The notes under the pieces: generated by a model
What the model saw: the letters and a program-made list of their open reading frames with translations, nothing else
Told to the model about the DNA's origin: nothing
Databases searched by the model: none
Program-made: the position numbers and the translations under genes
Assembly: GCF_014648475.1 (NCBI RefSeq)
Contig: NZ_BMRE01000008.1
Coordinates: 1 to 64,000 of the forward strand
Source: Lentzea flava
GTDB lineage: Bacteria > Actinomycetota > Actinomycetes > Mycobacteriales > Pseudonocardiaceae
Length of the DNA stretch: 64,000 nt
Direction of reading: 5' to 3'
In this document: piece after piece, positions 46,201 through 56,000 of the stretch
Numbering within the stretch: position 1 is the stretch's first letter
How the letters are laid out: the number at the start of each line of letters is the position of its first letter

Positions 46201-49200
46201 TCGCGCGCACCGTCACCGGTGGTTACGCCCGCTGGGGCTGCTTCCTCGACGACTGGGACGGGTTCGACGCGGCGCTGTTCAAGATCCCGCCCCGCGACGC
46301 CGCGGTGATGGACCCGCAGGAGCGGTTGTTCCTGGAGGTCGCGTGGGAGGCGTTCGAGACGGCCGGCTACTCGCGGCGCGGTCTCGCGGCGCGGCGGGTG
46401 GGTGTGTTCGCCGGTGTCACGGCCAACAGTCACGTGATCGCCGGGCGCGATGCCCGGCTGAGCGGCGCCGACAACGCCGAGTACGCCGTCACGGCGCTGG
46501 CGTCGGTGGCCAACCGGGTGTCGCACGCGTTCGACCTCAGCGGGCCGAGCATGACCGTCGACACGATGTGCTCGTCGTCGCTGACCGCGTTGCACCTGGC
46601 GTGTCAGGCGTTGCGGGACGGCGACGCCGAGATGGCGCTGGCCGGTGGCGTCAACCTGTACCTGCACCCGGACCGGTTCGCCGGGCTGTGTGCGCTGGGC
46701 ATGCCGTCGCGCGGCGAACGGACGCGTGCGTTCGGCGCGGGTGCGGACGGGTTCGTGCCCGGCGAGGGTGTCGGGGCGGTCGTGCTCAAGCGGCTGGACG
46801 ACGCGGAGGCCGACGGTGACACGGTTCTCGCGGTCATCCGCGGCACGGGTGTCAACCACGGTGGCGGCACGGCGGGCTACACGGTGCCGAACCCGTTGGC
46901 GCAGGCGGAACTCATCGGCGCGACGCTGAAGAACGCCGGTGTGCGGCCGCACGAGATCGGCTACGTCGAGGCGCACGGCACGGGCACAGCGCTCGGCGAC
47001 CCGATCGAGATGCGGGCACTGGCGATCGCGCTCGGTGAGGCGCGCGAGGTGCGGGTCGGCTCGGTGAAGTCCAACATCGGGCACGGGGAGGCCGCGGCCG
47101 GGATCGCGGGGCTGACCAAGGCTGTTCTCCAGCTGCGGCACCGGGAACTGGTGCCCACCCTGCACGCCGAGCCCGCCAACCCGAAGCTCGAGCTGGACGG
47201 CACGCCGTTGCGGGTGCAGCACACCCTCGAACAGTGGGCCGGGACCGGTCTGCGTCGTGCCGCGGTGAGCTCGTTCGGCGCGGGCGGGGCCAACGCCCAC
47301 GTGGTGCTGGAGGAGTACCCGCAGGTCGTGCCGGCCGAAAGCGACGAGATCGTCAAGGTGACGATCACGGCGCCGGACGCCGAGCGGCTCGCGGAGACCG
47401 CGCGCAGGCTCGCGGGCGTCGCATTGCAGGTCGCGCCGGCCGACATGGCGCACACGTTGCACGTCGGGCGTGAGCAGTGGCCGCACCGCGCAACGATCAC
47501 CTGCCGCGACCGGTCCGAGCTCGCGGGAGCGCTGAACGCGTTGGCACATGGCGAAAGTCACCCGTGCATCGGCCAGGAGGACGTGGAGCCGCGGACCGCG
47601 CGCCGGATTCCGTTGCCCACCACGCCCTTCGCGCGCTCCGAACGGTTCACCCCTGCCGTCAGCGGACTTCCGCTGGTCGGAGCGGTCGCGGCGCCTCAGA
47701 CGCGCACGGCGTCGCTGACGCTCACGTCGAAGTCGCGGCTGCTGGCCGACCACGTCGTCGACGGGGAACAGCTGCTGCCCGGCGCGGTGCACCCCGAGCT
47801 GGTCTACGAGACGTTGCTCGCCGCCGGGCGGTCGCCGTACGAGGTGGCGCTCGACGCGCTGACCTGGCCCGCGCCCGCGTCCGGCAGCCCGCTCACCCTG
47901 CGGGTCACGGTGGAGGAGAAGGCCTTCGAGGTCGCCACGGACGGTCGCGTGATCGCCGAAGGGTCGATCGTCGAGCGCAACACCGTTGTGCCGCAGCCGT
48001 ACGACGTCAGTGATCTCGAACGCAGGCTGGTGAGCGGTACGTCGGCGGAGTCGTTCTACGCGACGTTCGCGGCGGCCGGGTTCGGGTACGGCAGGTTGTT
48101 CCGGACCGTCAGCCAGGCGTGGATGGACGGGACCGAGCTGGTCGCGCGGTTCGCGTTGCCGGACGGGGAGGACCCGGACGGCAGGCAGGTGCTGCACCCC
48201 GCCGTGCTCGACGCCGCCTGCCAGGCCGCCGCGTACCGGTTGCTGGCCGACGACGTGACGCTGCGGTACCGCCCGATCGCCATCGACCGGCTGGTCGTGC
48301 ACCAGCCGGTGTCGGGTGAGGGTTTCCTGCACGTGCGGCAGGAGGACGAGTCGTCGTTCGACATCACGATCGTCGGCACCGACGGCGCGGTGCAGGCGGA
48401 GGTCATCGGATTCACGGTCCACAGTGGAGTGAAGGCCGACGTGAAGCCGGCCTCGAACGGGCCTCTCACGGCCTACCGGCTCGACTGGGTTCCCGTTCCC
48501 TCCCGCACCACCCCGAGCGGGCCGGTCGCGGTGCTCGGTGACGGTCCCGTCGCCCAGCACACGCCGCGCGGCACGACGGCCGGCGCGAAGGAGATCCTGG
48601 TCGACCTGACCTGGCTGGGTGACGGGTTCGGTGCCACGCCGGAGGACTCGACGCCGTACCGGGACCTGCCGATCGAGAAGGTGTTCGGCCTGCTGCGCGA
48701 CCTCGTCCGCGACCGCGAGGTCGACGGCGCGCGGGTGCACGTGCTGACCGCCGCCGACACCGAGCCGTCGCCGATGCTGCACGCGTTGCACGGCCTGGTG
48801 CGCACGGTGGCCGGCGAGACCGCGCGGTTCGCGATCCGGATGGTGACCGTCGACCGCGGCTGGCTCGTCGAACCCAGCCACATCGCCGGTGCGGTCGTCG
48901 GTGACGAGGACTTCACGCCCGCGTCATGGGTGCGGCTCGGGCACCGGCGGCGCGAGGTCGCGACCCTGGTGGCGCAGCCGGAACCGCGCGGCAAGCTGCA
49001 GCTGCGGAAGGACGGCTGCTACCTGCTCGTCGGTGGCCTCGGCGGCTTCGGCAGGGAGATCGCCAAGAACATGATCGACGCCGGTGCGCGGGTCGTGCTG
49101 GTCGGGCGGTCGGCGCCGGGCACGGTGGCGCTGGGCGAGCTGCGGCCGCTGTACCGCCAGTGCGACGTGACCGACCTCGACCAGGTTCAGCAGCTGGCAC

Positions 49201-52200
49201 GGGACCTGCCGGACGTGCGCGGCATCGTCCACCTCGCCGGTGTGCTCAGGGACGGGTTCCTGCGCACCAAGACCGACGAGAGCGTGCGCGAGGTGTGCGA
49301 CGCGAAGATCCTCGGTGTGACCAATGTGGACACGGCGTTCGCCGGTCACCAGCTGGACTTCTTCGTGTTCGCGTCGTCGCTGGCCGCACTGGCCGGCAAC
49401 CAGGGCCAGTCGGACTACGCCTTCGCCAACGGCTTCCTCGACGGGTTCGCCGCGGTGCGGGCGGGCTGGGTGTCGCGCGGACTGCGGTCGGGACGGACGC
49501 TGTCGATCGGCTGGCCGATCCTGTCCGGCAAGGGCATGAGCCCCAGCCCGGAGTCGTTGCGGTACCTGGAGGAGACGCTCGGTCTCACGCCGATGCCCAT
49601 GTCCCAGGCCGCGGACGAGATGTGGCGTCTGCTGGGAGCCGACAACCGGTGCACGCATCTAGCGCTGGTGCACGGCAAGAGGGACGTCTGGGAGGCGGCG
49701 CTCAAGGTCGAACCCCTCAGCGCGCCCAGCGCCGACCGCGACCACGGGCTGGTGGAGTGGCTGCGGGAGAAGCTCAGCCGTGCCATCGGGGTCACCATCG
49801 ACCTGCTGGACCCGGACCGCGAGCTCGCGGCGTACGGGGTCGACTCGGTCGTGCTGATGCGCCTCAACCGGGCGCTGGAGTCGGACATCGGGCGGTTGCC
49901 GATGACGACGCTCATGGACAGCCCGACGCTGGGCGTGCTCGCGGACCGGCTGCGGGCCGAGCACGCCGACCAGCTCGGCGGCATCACCACCCCGGCGGAG
50001 CCGGAGCCCTACCAGAGCCCCGCGTCCGGGTTGACGGAACGGCTGATGGGCATCTGGTTCGCCGACCAGACCGCGGCACCCGCGGCGCCGTACTCGATCT
50101 CGATGGCCTGGCAGCTCACGTCCGAGGTGGACAGGGCGGCGCTCGGCCGTGCGGTGGACGCGCTGGTGCGCAGGCACACCGTGCTCGCCAGCGTGGTCAC
50201 GCCGAACGGTGGCGAGCTGGACTTCACGCCCGCGGCCAAGGCGCCGACGCTCCAGGCGCGGCACGTCGGCGAGCCGGTCGGGCCGCTGCTGCGGGCCGAG
50301 GCCGAGCGCCGGTTCCGGCTGAGCGACGAGCCTCCGCTGCGGGTCGTGCTGTGGCTGCCGGACGGCGAACCGCCGGTGCTGCAGGTCATCACGCACCACC
50401 TCGTGGTCGACGGGAAGTCGGCCGAGCTGATCAGGGACGAACTGGAGGCGTTGTACGAGGGCAGGACGTTGCCGGAGCCGGTGCCGTTCGCGGTGGCGTT
50501 GCAGGAGGAGCACGCCGTGCCCGCCGAAAGGCTGGCCGAGAGCGAGTTCTTCTGGCGCGACAGGCTGGTGGACTCCCCGTCCGCACCGCTGTTCGGTGGC
50601 GATCCGGCCGACATGAACGGGTCGCACCGCGAGTACCGGCTCCCGCTCGCTCTGTCCATTGAGGACACCACGCCGTTCGTCGTGCTGCTCGCCGCGTTCT
50701 CGCTGGCGGTGGCCAGGACGACCGGACACGACGAGTTCCTCGTCGCGGTGCCGACCTACGGACGATCCAGGGCCGAGTTCGACGCCACCATTGGATGCTT
50801 CGTCAACTCCGTGCCGCTGCGGGTGCGGATCGACCACGACCAGCCCGTGCGGGAGTGGCTCGCGGTGCTGCAGAACGAGGTGCGGGAGGCATTGACCAAC
50901 GCCGAGCTGCCGTACCCGAAGATCGTCGGGCACTGCGCCCAGGCGCCGAGGGTGACGCTCGCGTTCCAGAACTGGCAGCGCGGCGAGCGGCCGGCGGGAC
51001 TGCTCGGCACGCTCGTGCACCAGCGCGGCCAGCAGGGCCACTTCGACCTCGGCCTGGAGGTCACCGACACCGGCGACGGCGTCGAGATCCTCGCGAACCA
51101 CCGCACCGCGGCGCTGTCCGGCATCGAGGTCGACAGGGTCGTCGACGACCTGCGCCGCATGGTGGTCGAGCTGAACCGCGGTGCCGAGAAGGTCGGCGAC
51201 CTGATGCGGCCCGACGTGGGCACGCTCGTCGGCCGGTTCCGCGAGGTCGTCGCCGCGACGCCGGACGCGATCGCGGTGGAGGACACCACGAGGAAGCTCA
51301 CCTACGCCGAGCTGGACGCGTTGTCCCGCAAGGTTGCCACGGAGGTGGCGGCCGTCGCGGAACCGGGAGAGCCGGTGGCCGTGCTGCTGGACCGCGACGC
51401 GCGGCTGCCCGCGGTGCTGCTGGGCGTGCTCGCGGCCGGAACGCCGTACGTGCCGCTCGACGCGGCCTACCCGCCGGAGCGGCTGGAGATGGTGCTGGCG
51501 GCGGCAGGGTGCCGGGTCGCCGTGGTGGCGGACTCCTACACGGACCTGTTGCCCGACAACCTCTACCTGGTCTCGGTGGAGGAGCTGGAGCACGCGGCCG
51601 CGAAGCAGGTGGCGGTGCTGCCCGCGCCGAACGACCTGGCCTACCTGATGTTCACGTCCGGCAGCACCGGACGGCCGAAGGGCGTCGGGGTGACCCACGG
51701 CAACGTCGTGCACACCCTCGACGCGATCGGCGCGACGATCGGCTGGACCGGGCGCGACCGGCTGCTCGCCGTGACGACCGTGTGCTTCGACATCTCGGTG
51801 CTGGAGATCTTCCTGCCGTTGATCAGCGGTGGCACGGTGGTGATCGCCGGTCGGGAGACCGTGATCGACGCGCGGAAGTTCGCCACCACGCTGGCGGAGA
51901 AGCAGATCAGCGTCCTGCAGGCGACGCCGGCCGGGTGGCAGCTGCTGCTCGACGGCGGCTGGTCCGGCAAGCCCGACCTGGTCGCGTTGTGCGGCGGCGA
52001 GGCGCTGCCGGAGAACCTGGCGGCGGCGCTGACGTCCCGCACCAAGCAGCTGTGGAACGTCTACGGGCCGACCGAGGCGACCATCTGGTCGACGATCGCC
52101 GCGATCGAGCCGGGCGGTCCGGTGCACCTCGGCGACCCGATCGGCGCCACGGACCTCGTGACGACGCCGGACGGCGAGCTGTGGATCGGCGGACCCGCGG

Positions 52201-53000
52201 TGGCCGTGGGCTACTGGCGGCAGCCGGACCTGACCGCGCAACGGTTCTGCCCGCACCCGACCGCGCCGGAGACCGGTGGCCGGTACTTCCGCACCGGCGA
52301 CCTGGTGCGGTGGGAGGACGGCAGGCTGACATTCGTCGGCAGGGCCGACAACCAGGTCAAGGTGCGCGGTCACCGGGTCGAGCTCGGTGAGATCGAGACG
52401 GTGCTCGATACGCACCCCGCGGTGACGCGCACGATCGTCGTGCTGGCCGGCGAGGGCGCGGAGGCCCGGCTCGTCGCCGTGGTCGTGCCCAGGCCGGGTG
52501 CGATGCCGGACCTCGACGCGTTGCGGCAGCTGGCACAGCAGCGGCTGCCGGCGTGGATGCTGCCGGACCGCCTGATCGTGGTCGACGCCTTCCCGTTGAC
52601 CCCGAACGGCAAGGTGGACCGCAAGGCGGTCGCCGCCCTGGTGAGCGGCACGCGGGAAACGCCGCGCGCCGACGGCATCGGCGGCAGCGTCGACGTCGCG
52701 GCGACCGTGGCCGGGGCGTGGGCGGCGGTCCTCGGTGTCGAGGATCCGCCGCGGGACAGGAAGTTCTTCGACCTGGGCGGCAACTCGTTGCTGCTGGGCA
52801 GGTTGTTCGCCCGGCTCGCCCCGCTCTTCCCGGCCGCGGAGCTGGAGGTCGCCGACCTCTTCGCCCGTCCGACGATCACCGACCAGGCCGAGCTGATCAG
52901 CCTGCGCACGCAGGGAACGGCACCCGTGCCCACGACCCCGTCGGCTCCCCGCTCGCGTCGCGAACTGCGCCGCGCCCTTCGACTCGGAGACGCAGGATGA
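40260..53000 (+). CDS. E2/lipoyl-primed trans-AT PKS-NRPS megasynthase (4246 aa)
   Basis: Domain order with approximate residues: lipoyl 1-78 (Lys42 in EHDKAAVEI), E1/E3-binding 81-121, E2 acyltransferase 135-329 (His308 in FDHSVFNGHEAARF), ACP (Ser372), KS 425-839 (Cys582), DH 847-1100 with a 34-aa duplication, KR 1114-1492 (GGAGGIG at 1278), C-methyltransferase 1494-1817 (LEIGAGVGG at 1642), ACP (Ser1861), KS 1937-2354 (Cys2104), DH 2477-2724 (His2498), KR 2737-3151, ACP (Ser3196), C 3254-3644 (HHLVVDG at 3379), A 3659-4131, PCP (Ser4176). No AT domain is present, so malonyl units come from an enzyme encoded elsewhere. The A-domain code DILQLGVIW predicts glycine. ATG 40260 has GAGGA 5 nt upstream; ATG 40248 has none. 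Confidence 0.95.
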   Translation: MTRLVVPQLGEGIVEVRIVHLLKKPGDRVGRDEVVYEMEHDKAAVEIESPVDGVLAEWLVREGDVVPIGAEVAVIEPAGQKVRVPPKTRLFARRLGVADEELSSVPAAGAVLMPEDVQAFVDGRTAVVEEPAVVQSARQRSLNAALRRSNTEVVPAAVAIPLDAAVVDAAVGSGFGTPFQAFAHRVAQVAAAHPAVRSRRVDDDRIVVHEQVNLGVAVSTEDDELTVAVVAGAAELSPVEFTERLGVAVEEARAGRSQADGSVSLILSHLGDDSATFAVPVVVPPAVATLFLGARAGGVRQMVLAFDHSVFNGHEAARFLAAVRDSFAPAQAEEVVVPSSGSVIERVASIAASVFGHAIDPDRPLGEQGMDSAGAMRLVREIGAAFGTKVPVTAVWRYPRLRDLAESLGEVASVAAPAPVVEPVGDIAVIGMSCTVPGAADVDEFWSLLERGECRIGDVPPSRTADLGTGFKAALLDRVDLFDAEFFGITPRQAASMDPQQRMLLELSLHALQHAGIEPKSLEGKDVGVFVGSCSYDYRERVLGSGAADGYATTGTFPAFLANRVSHHYDFTGPSLMVDTACSAALTAVATAMASLRSGDCGMALVGAANLLSSSFNTTAFGQAGMLSPSGQSRVFDDAADGFVRGEGAGWVVLKPLSRARADGDRVLAVLRGAAVNHGGRAASLTSPNPAAQTRLIRQALAQAGLSAGALGYIEAHGTGTALGDPIEIDGIAGALDGTAASGPDGKLWVGSVKSNIGHLEGAAGIVGLIKVILSLQHGVIPQSVGFSRLNDDISTDGTPIAVASRPVAWPGDGAPRVAAVSAFGFGGSNGHVIVEEAPRGHVGRAPLAPQQFSRRSHWLTKVDPLADHVVSGEATVPGAPLVPQQFSRRSHWLTRVDPLADHVVAGEATVPGAALVLPLLGDGPVTLRRIRFQRPVSDWDSLTVQDGVVLAGGEPCARAERASFTPVEVVEFGSGGEPVDLYGLLASRGIEVGAVYRVVRDLRRAGAEATGVVGVPDGDLRTRRIAWLDAVLQASHAVLDTSSTLIAAGVDELTWTGDVPSQARLLVRRVGDGVVDIDVPGVLRVRGFRLMAASGVRMLVPRWVAESVRPVPAAGPKLVVHDDFTSGDVHVDDPRLAAMVASANDVQLRVGGSRWTEDDVPRLRAWLNAVVTVGKALRGSRATVRLVTSGLYDPTPGAALQGALVGAVRSLPMELPDVTVCAVDVSGSDYSGVDTEPCGPGAPLIALRGRRFRQVFVDEPVRSARSFRTGGVYVLFGGAGGIGTEITRHLIDVYGARVLVVGRSATAPDLVPGAAYRQADLTRPDEIADVLAHCRTTLGEPDGVVHTVGSVSASLLADLTPSDVDAVLATKVSAVVELRRQLGDKLLVLSSSVAGLFGSEGGLNYAAANSFLGHYAAAVGGSVHVLDWGLWRDTGLARKYSAHVLRSYPGLSDFRPADGIAALEAAVSGGHGHAVVLAGSPDALRPHAPVEASAAARLDSYARAALASCMRELGLTDFSMDFASAAQLLGVVPAHRRLLAAVLDVLASDAGGSVAERDALLADHPDLEGHVVLLDRVLASYGPILRGSCGAADVLFPGGDLSGVSAIYSGNQLFDPVNASVAAAVAAEAARISAAGRRPRVLEIGAGVGGTTQFVLDALSVEVDYTYTDLSRAFLHHGTRRFGDAVTTALFNVEQDPAAQGFGAESFDIVLGSNVVHATRDVATTVANVAKVLVPGGRMVLGEMVVPATVYTVIFGVTDGWWRYVDPESRMPHGPLLDVARWDRLLSDLDWRLESAVHAGDPGAVAVLTCVAPGEAVVAVRKADSRDIAEGLRAIVRKLIGDPRADVPGDATWQELGIDSLLNNELVAEVSSTFAEVSSVALFEHRTLDLLAGHLADRVVVAEAPVVAEEPVASDASPVVSEASLVSVEASNQRHDVPIAIVGVAGRYPGAATLDEFWTLLRDGVSPVREVPADRWDWRVARTVTGGYARWGCFLDDWDGFDAALFKIPPRDAAVMDPQERLFLEVAWEAFETAGYSRRGLAARRVGVFAGVTANSHVIAGRDARLSGADNAEYAVTALASVANRVSHAFDLSGPSMTVDTMCSSSLTALHLACQALRDGDAEMALAGGVNLYLHPDRFAGLCALGMPSRGERTRAFGAGADGFVPGEGVGAVVLKRLDDAEADGDTVLAVIRGTGVNHGGGTAGYTVPNPLAQAELIGATLKNAGVRPHEIGYVEAHGTGTALGDPIEMRALAIALGEAREVRVGSVKSNIGHGEAAAGIAGLTKAVLQLRHRELVPTLHAEPANPKLELDGTPLRVQHTLEQWAGTGLRRAAVSSFGAGGANAHVVLEEYPQVVPAESDEIVKVTITAPDAERLAETARRLAGVALQVAPADMAHTLHVGREQWPHRATITCRDRSELAGALNALAHGESHPCIGQEDVEPRTARRIPLPTTPFARSERFTPAVSGLPLVGAVAAPQTRTASLTLTSKSRLLADHVVDGEQLLPGAVHPELVYETLLAAGRSPYEVALDALTWPAPASGSPLTLRVTVEEKAFEVATDGRVIAEGSIVERNTVVPQPYDVSDLERRLVSGTSAESFYATFAAAGFGYGRLFRTVSQAWMDGTELVARFALPDGEDPDGRQVLHPAVLDAACQAAAYRLLADDVTLRYRPIAIDRLVVHQPVSGEGFLHVRQEDESSFDITIVGTDGAVQAEVIGFTVHSGVKADVKPASNGPLTAYRLDWVPVPSRTTPSGPVAVLGDGPVAQHTPRGTTAGAKEILVDLTWLGDGFGATPEDSTPYRDLPIEKVFGLLRDLVRDREVDGARVHVLTAADTEPSPMLHALHGLVRTVAGETARFAIRMVTVDRGWLVEPSHIAGAVVGDEDFTPASWVRLGHRRREVATLVAQPEPRGKLQLRKDGCYLLVGGLGGFGREIAKNMIDAGARVVLVGRSAPGTVALGELRPLYRQCDVTDLDQVQQLARDLPDVRGIVHLAGVLRDGFLRTKTDESVREVCDAKILGVTNVDTAFAGHQLDFFVFASSLAALAGNQGQSDYAFANGFLDGFAAVRAGWVSRGLRSGRTLSIGWPILSGKGMSPSPESLRYLEETLGLTPMPMSQAADEMWRLLGADNRCTHLALVHGKRDVWEAALKVEPLSAPSADRDHGLVEWLREKLSRAIGVTIDLLDPDRELAAYGVDSVVLMRLNRALESDIGRLPMTTLMDSPTLGVLADRLRAEHADQLGGITTPAEPEPYQSPASGLTERLMGIWFADQTAAPAAPYSISMAWQLTSEVDRAALGRAVDALVRRHTVLASVVTPNGGELDFTPAAKAPTLQARHVGEPVGPLLRAEAERRFRLSDEPPLRVVLWLPDGEPPVLQVITHHLVVDGKSAELIRDELEALYEGRTLPEPVPFAVALQEEHAVPAERLAESEFFWRDRLVDSPSAPLFGGDPADMNGSHREYRLPLALSIEDTTPFVVLLAAFSLAVARTTGHDEFLVAVPTYGRSRAEFDATIGCFVNSVPLRVRIDHDQPVREWLAVLQNEVREALTNAELPYPKIVGHCAQAPRVTLAFQNWQRGERPAGLLGTLVHQRGQQGHFDLGLEVTDTGDGVEILANHRTAALSGIEVDRVVDDLRRMVVELNRGAEKVGDLMRPDVGTLVGRFREVVAATPDAIAVEDTTRKLTYAELDALSRKVATEVAAVAEPGEPVAVLLDRDARLPAVLLGVLAAGTPYVPLDAAYPPERLEMVLAAAGCRVAVVADSYTDLLPDNLYLVSVEELEHAAAKQVAVLPAPNDLAYLMFTSGSTGRPKGVGVTHGNVVHTLDAIGATIGWTGRDRLLAVTTVCFDISVLEIFLPLISGGTVVIAGRETVIDARKFATTLAEKQISVLQATPAGWQLLLDGGWSGKPDLVALCGGEALPENLAAALTSRTKQLWNVYGPTEATIWSTIAAIEPGGPVHLGDPIGATDLVTTPDGELWIGGPAVAVGYWRQPDLTAQRFCPHPTAPETGGRYFRTGDLVRWEDGRLTFVGRADNQVKVRGHRVELGEIETVLDTHPAVTRTIVVLAGEGAEARLVAVVVPRPGAMPDLDALRQLAQQRLPAWMLPDRLIVVDAFPLTPNGKVDRKAVAALVSGTRETPRADGIGGSVDVAATVAGAWAAVLGVEDPPRDRKFFDLGGNSLLLGRLFARLAPLFPAAELEVADLFARPTITDQAELISLRTQGTAPVPTTPSAPRSRRELRRALRLGDAG
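42798..43001 (+). repeat. 102-bp tandem duplication inside the first DH domain
   Basis: Two in-frame copies (42798-42899 and 42900-43001) each encode PxxPQQFSRRSHWLT-VDPLADHVV-GEATVPGA, 34 residues that include the dehydratase motif HxxxGxxxxP. The copies differ at several bases and 4 residues, so the event is not a fresh assembly artefact. Confidence 0.95.
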
Positions 53001-56000
53001 CCACCGACCATGACCTGAACGCCGTGGCCGTCGTCGGCCTCGCCTGCCGGTTCGGCCCGGCGGGCTCCGCCGACGCGCTGTGGGAGCTGCTGGCGGGCGG
53101 CGGTACCGGCATCCGCCGCTACTCCGACGACGAGCTGATCGCACTGGGACACCGGCCGGAGACGTTGCGACGCCCCGGTTTCGTGCCTGCGGGCAGCGTG
53201 CTCGACGAAGCCGACGCGTTCGACGCCGAGCTGTTCGGCTACAGCCCGCAGCACGCGGAATGGTTGGAGCCGCAGCAACGGCTGCTGCTGGAGACCTCCT
53301 GGCACGCCCTGGAGGACGCGGGCATCGCACCGCGCGGCACGTCGTTGCGCACCGGTGTGTGGATGTCGGTCGGCCAGCCGACCACGCCGCCGTTGGAGAT
53401 CACCGATCTCGACGCGGCGGGCATGATCCGCTTTTCCTCCACGGACAAGGACTTCGCGGCCACGCGGATCTCCTACCAGCTCGGCCTGACCGGCCCGAGC
53501 ATGACGGTGCAGACCGCGTGCTCCAGCTCGCTCGTCGGCGTGCACCTCGCGACCGAGTCGCTGCTCAACGAGGAGTGCGACGCGGCGGTGGTCGGTGGCG
53601 CGTCGCTGCACTTCCCGCAGGCCGGGTACGTGGCGTCACGCGACATGATCCTCTCGCCTTCTGGATCGTGCCGTCCGTTCGACGACGCGGCCGACGGCAC
53701 GGTGTTCGGCAACGGTGTCGGCGTGGTCGTGCTGCGCAGGCTCGCCGACGCGCTGGCGGACGGCGATCCGATCCGCGCGGTGATCCGCGGCAGCGCGATC
53801 AACAACGACGGCGGCCGCAAGATGGACTTCCACGCGCCGTCGCCGGAAGGCCAGGAGGCCGTGATCCGGGAAGCGTTGCTGCTGGGCGGAATCGACCCGG
53901 CCACGGTCGGGTACGTGGAGGCGCACGGCACCGGCACGCACCTCGGTGACCCGATCGAGTTCGCCGCGCTGTCCCGGGTTTATCCGCGCGGCCACGTGGG
54001 TTCGGTGAAGAACGTCGTCGGGCACACCAACACGGCCGCCGGTGTCGCCGGCCTGATCAAGGCGGTGCTGCTGCTCGAACACGGCACTGTGCCCGCGCAG
54101 CAGGGATTTCAGACGCCGAACTCGCGGTTGTCGGCCGGTGGCCTGAGCGTGGGCGTCGGCAGCGAGTCGTGGCCGGTCGCGGAGGGACCGCGGCGGGCGG
54201 CGGTGAGCTCGTTCGGCATCGGTGGCACCAACGCGCACGTCGTGCTGGAGCAGGCGCCCACCGCTCCGGCTTCCACCAGCACCGGTCCTCGGCTCGTGGT
54301 GCTGTCGGCGCGCACGCCGGCCGCGGTGGACGAGTTGGCCGCACGGGTGGCGGATGCGCTTGAGGGCGCTGATGTCTCGCTCCAGGACGTTGCGACGACC
54401 TTGTCTGCAGGGCGGGTGCACGAGCGTTCCCGGCTTGCCGTGGTGGCCTCGGACGTTCCCGGCCTGGTCACCGCGCTGCGCACCGGTGACGGTGTGCTGC
54501 GCGGCAACGTGGAACCGGTGCGGCGCGGTGAGACGAGGACCGTGAGTCCCGCCTCCGACGATCTCGACGCCACCGCGCGGGCGTGGGTCGACGGTGCCGG
54601 TGAGCTTCCGGCGATGTCCGGCCGCAGGGTGCGCCTGCCGGGATATCCGTTCGCTCGGAAGCACTGGTCGCCCGGTGTCGAGCTGATGCCGACCGATCCG
54701 GTCGTCGCGGACCACGTGGTCGCGGGTGATCCGGTGCTCCCCGCAGCTGCGCAGATCGACCTGGCGCTCAAGGAGTCCGGCGCGGCCGCGTTGAGCGACG
54801 TGACGTTCCACCAGCCGGTGCGGGTGACGGACCGGACGCGGCTCACGGTCGTGGTCGACGGTGATCGCGTGCGGATCTCGTCCGACGTGTTGCACTTCGA
54901 GGCCACGGTGGCTGCCGCGGGGCCGGTGCCGGAGGAGGTTGCTCCTCGGGTCGCCGAGGTCGTGTCACCGGCGGCGCTGTACGAGTTGTTCGCGGACAAC
55001 GGGGTTGCGTACGGGCCGTCGTTCCAGGTGATCGAGGAGCTCACCCGCGGTCTCGAAGGCGCGGTGGCGACCGTCGCCGGCTCGCTCGGCTCTGGGCACC
55101 GGGTTTCGCCGTACGTGCTGGACGGCGTCTTGCAGACGGTCATCGGCTGCCTGTCCGGAAGCGATTTCGGCGGGGAGACGTTCATCCCGTTCGCCGTCGG
55201 CAGGGTCGAGGTGTTCGGCGAGGTGCCGGAGCGGATCCGGGTCCACGTGCGGCCCGTGGCGCTGGCCGGTGGTGGCAAGCGGATCCGGAAGTTCACGCTG
55301 ACGGCGACCGACTCGAACGGCGCTGTCGTGCTGCGCCTGACCGACTTGGCGCTGCGCCCGATCGCCGGTGCCGCTGTGCCGCAGCCGAGTGCCTCGGTTC
55401 ACCTGTTCGCGCCTTCGCTCGTGCCTCAGCCGTTGCAGGGCGACTCCGTGGTGCTGCTGGACGGCACCGACGCGCAGGCCGCCGAGCTGGGCGAGGTCTT
55501 CGGCACCGTGCTGCGCGAGGTGCCCGATGCCGTCGAAGCCGCGCCGTTGATCGTGTGGCCGCTGCCGTACGGGACACCCGAACAGCAGGCCACGGCCACT
55601 GTCGCGGTGCTGAAGCCCTTGTTGAAGCAGCTTTCCAGGACGGGTGCGCGCATCGTCGTGCCGTACGCGAAGGGAAGCCTGGCCGGTCCTGGCATCGCCG
55701 CGATGGGGCGTTGCCTGCGGGCGGAGAACCCGCGGTTCGACCTCGTCGCGGTCGAGCACACCGGGCACCTCGGCACGGACGTCACGTCGGGCTGCCGCAC
55801 CACGGTGCTGCGGCCGTTGCAGATCACGCCGCAGGGCAGCGCGTTCGTGCGCGGCGGCCGGTACTGGATCAACGGCATGGGTGCTGTGGCGGAGGCCCTC
55901 GCCGCCCACCTGCTGAGCAACTACCAGGCGACTGTCGTGCTGACCGGGCGTTCTGCCGCGGAGGACCGGGGCGACGCGCTGGCTCGGCTGGCCGGGCTCG

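Noticed and set aside
43827..48881. A 1684-codon open frame on the minus strand inside the megasynthase gene
   Set aside because: It is antisense to clear PKS domains with conserved active sites. Long antisense frames are expected in very GC-rich genes with GC at third positions, and the translation is low-complexity Arg/His/Val with no domain.
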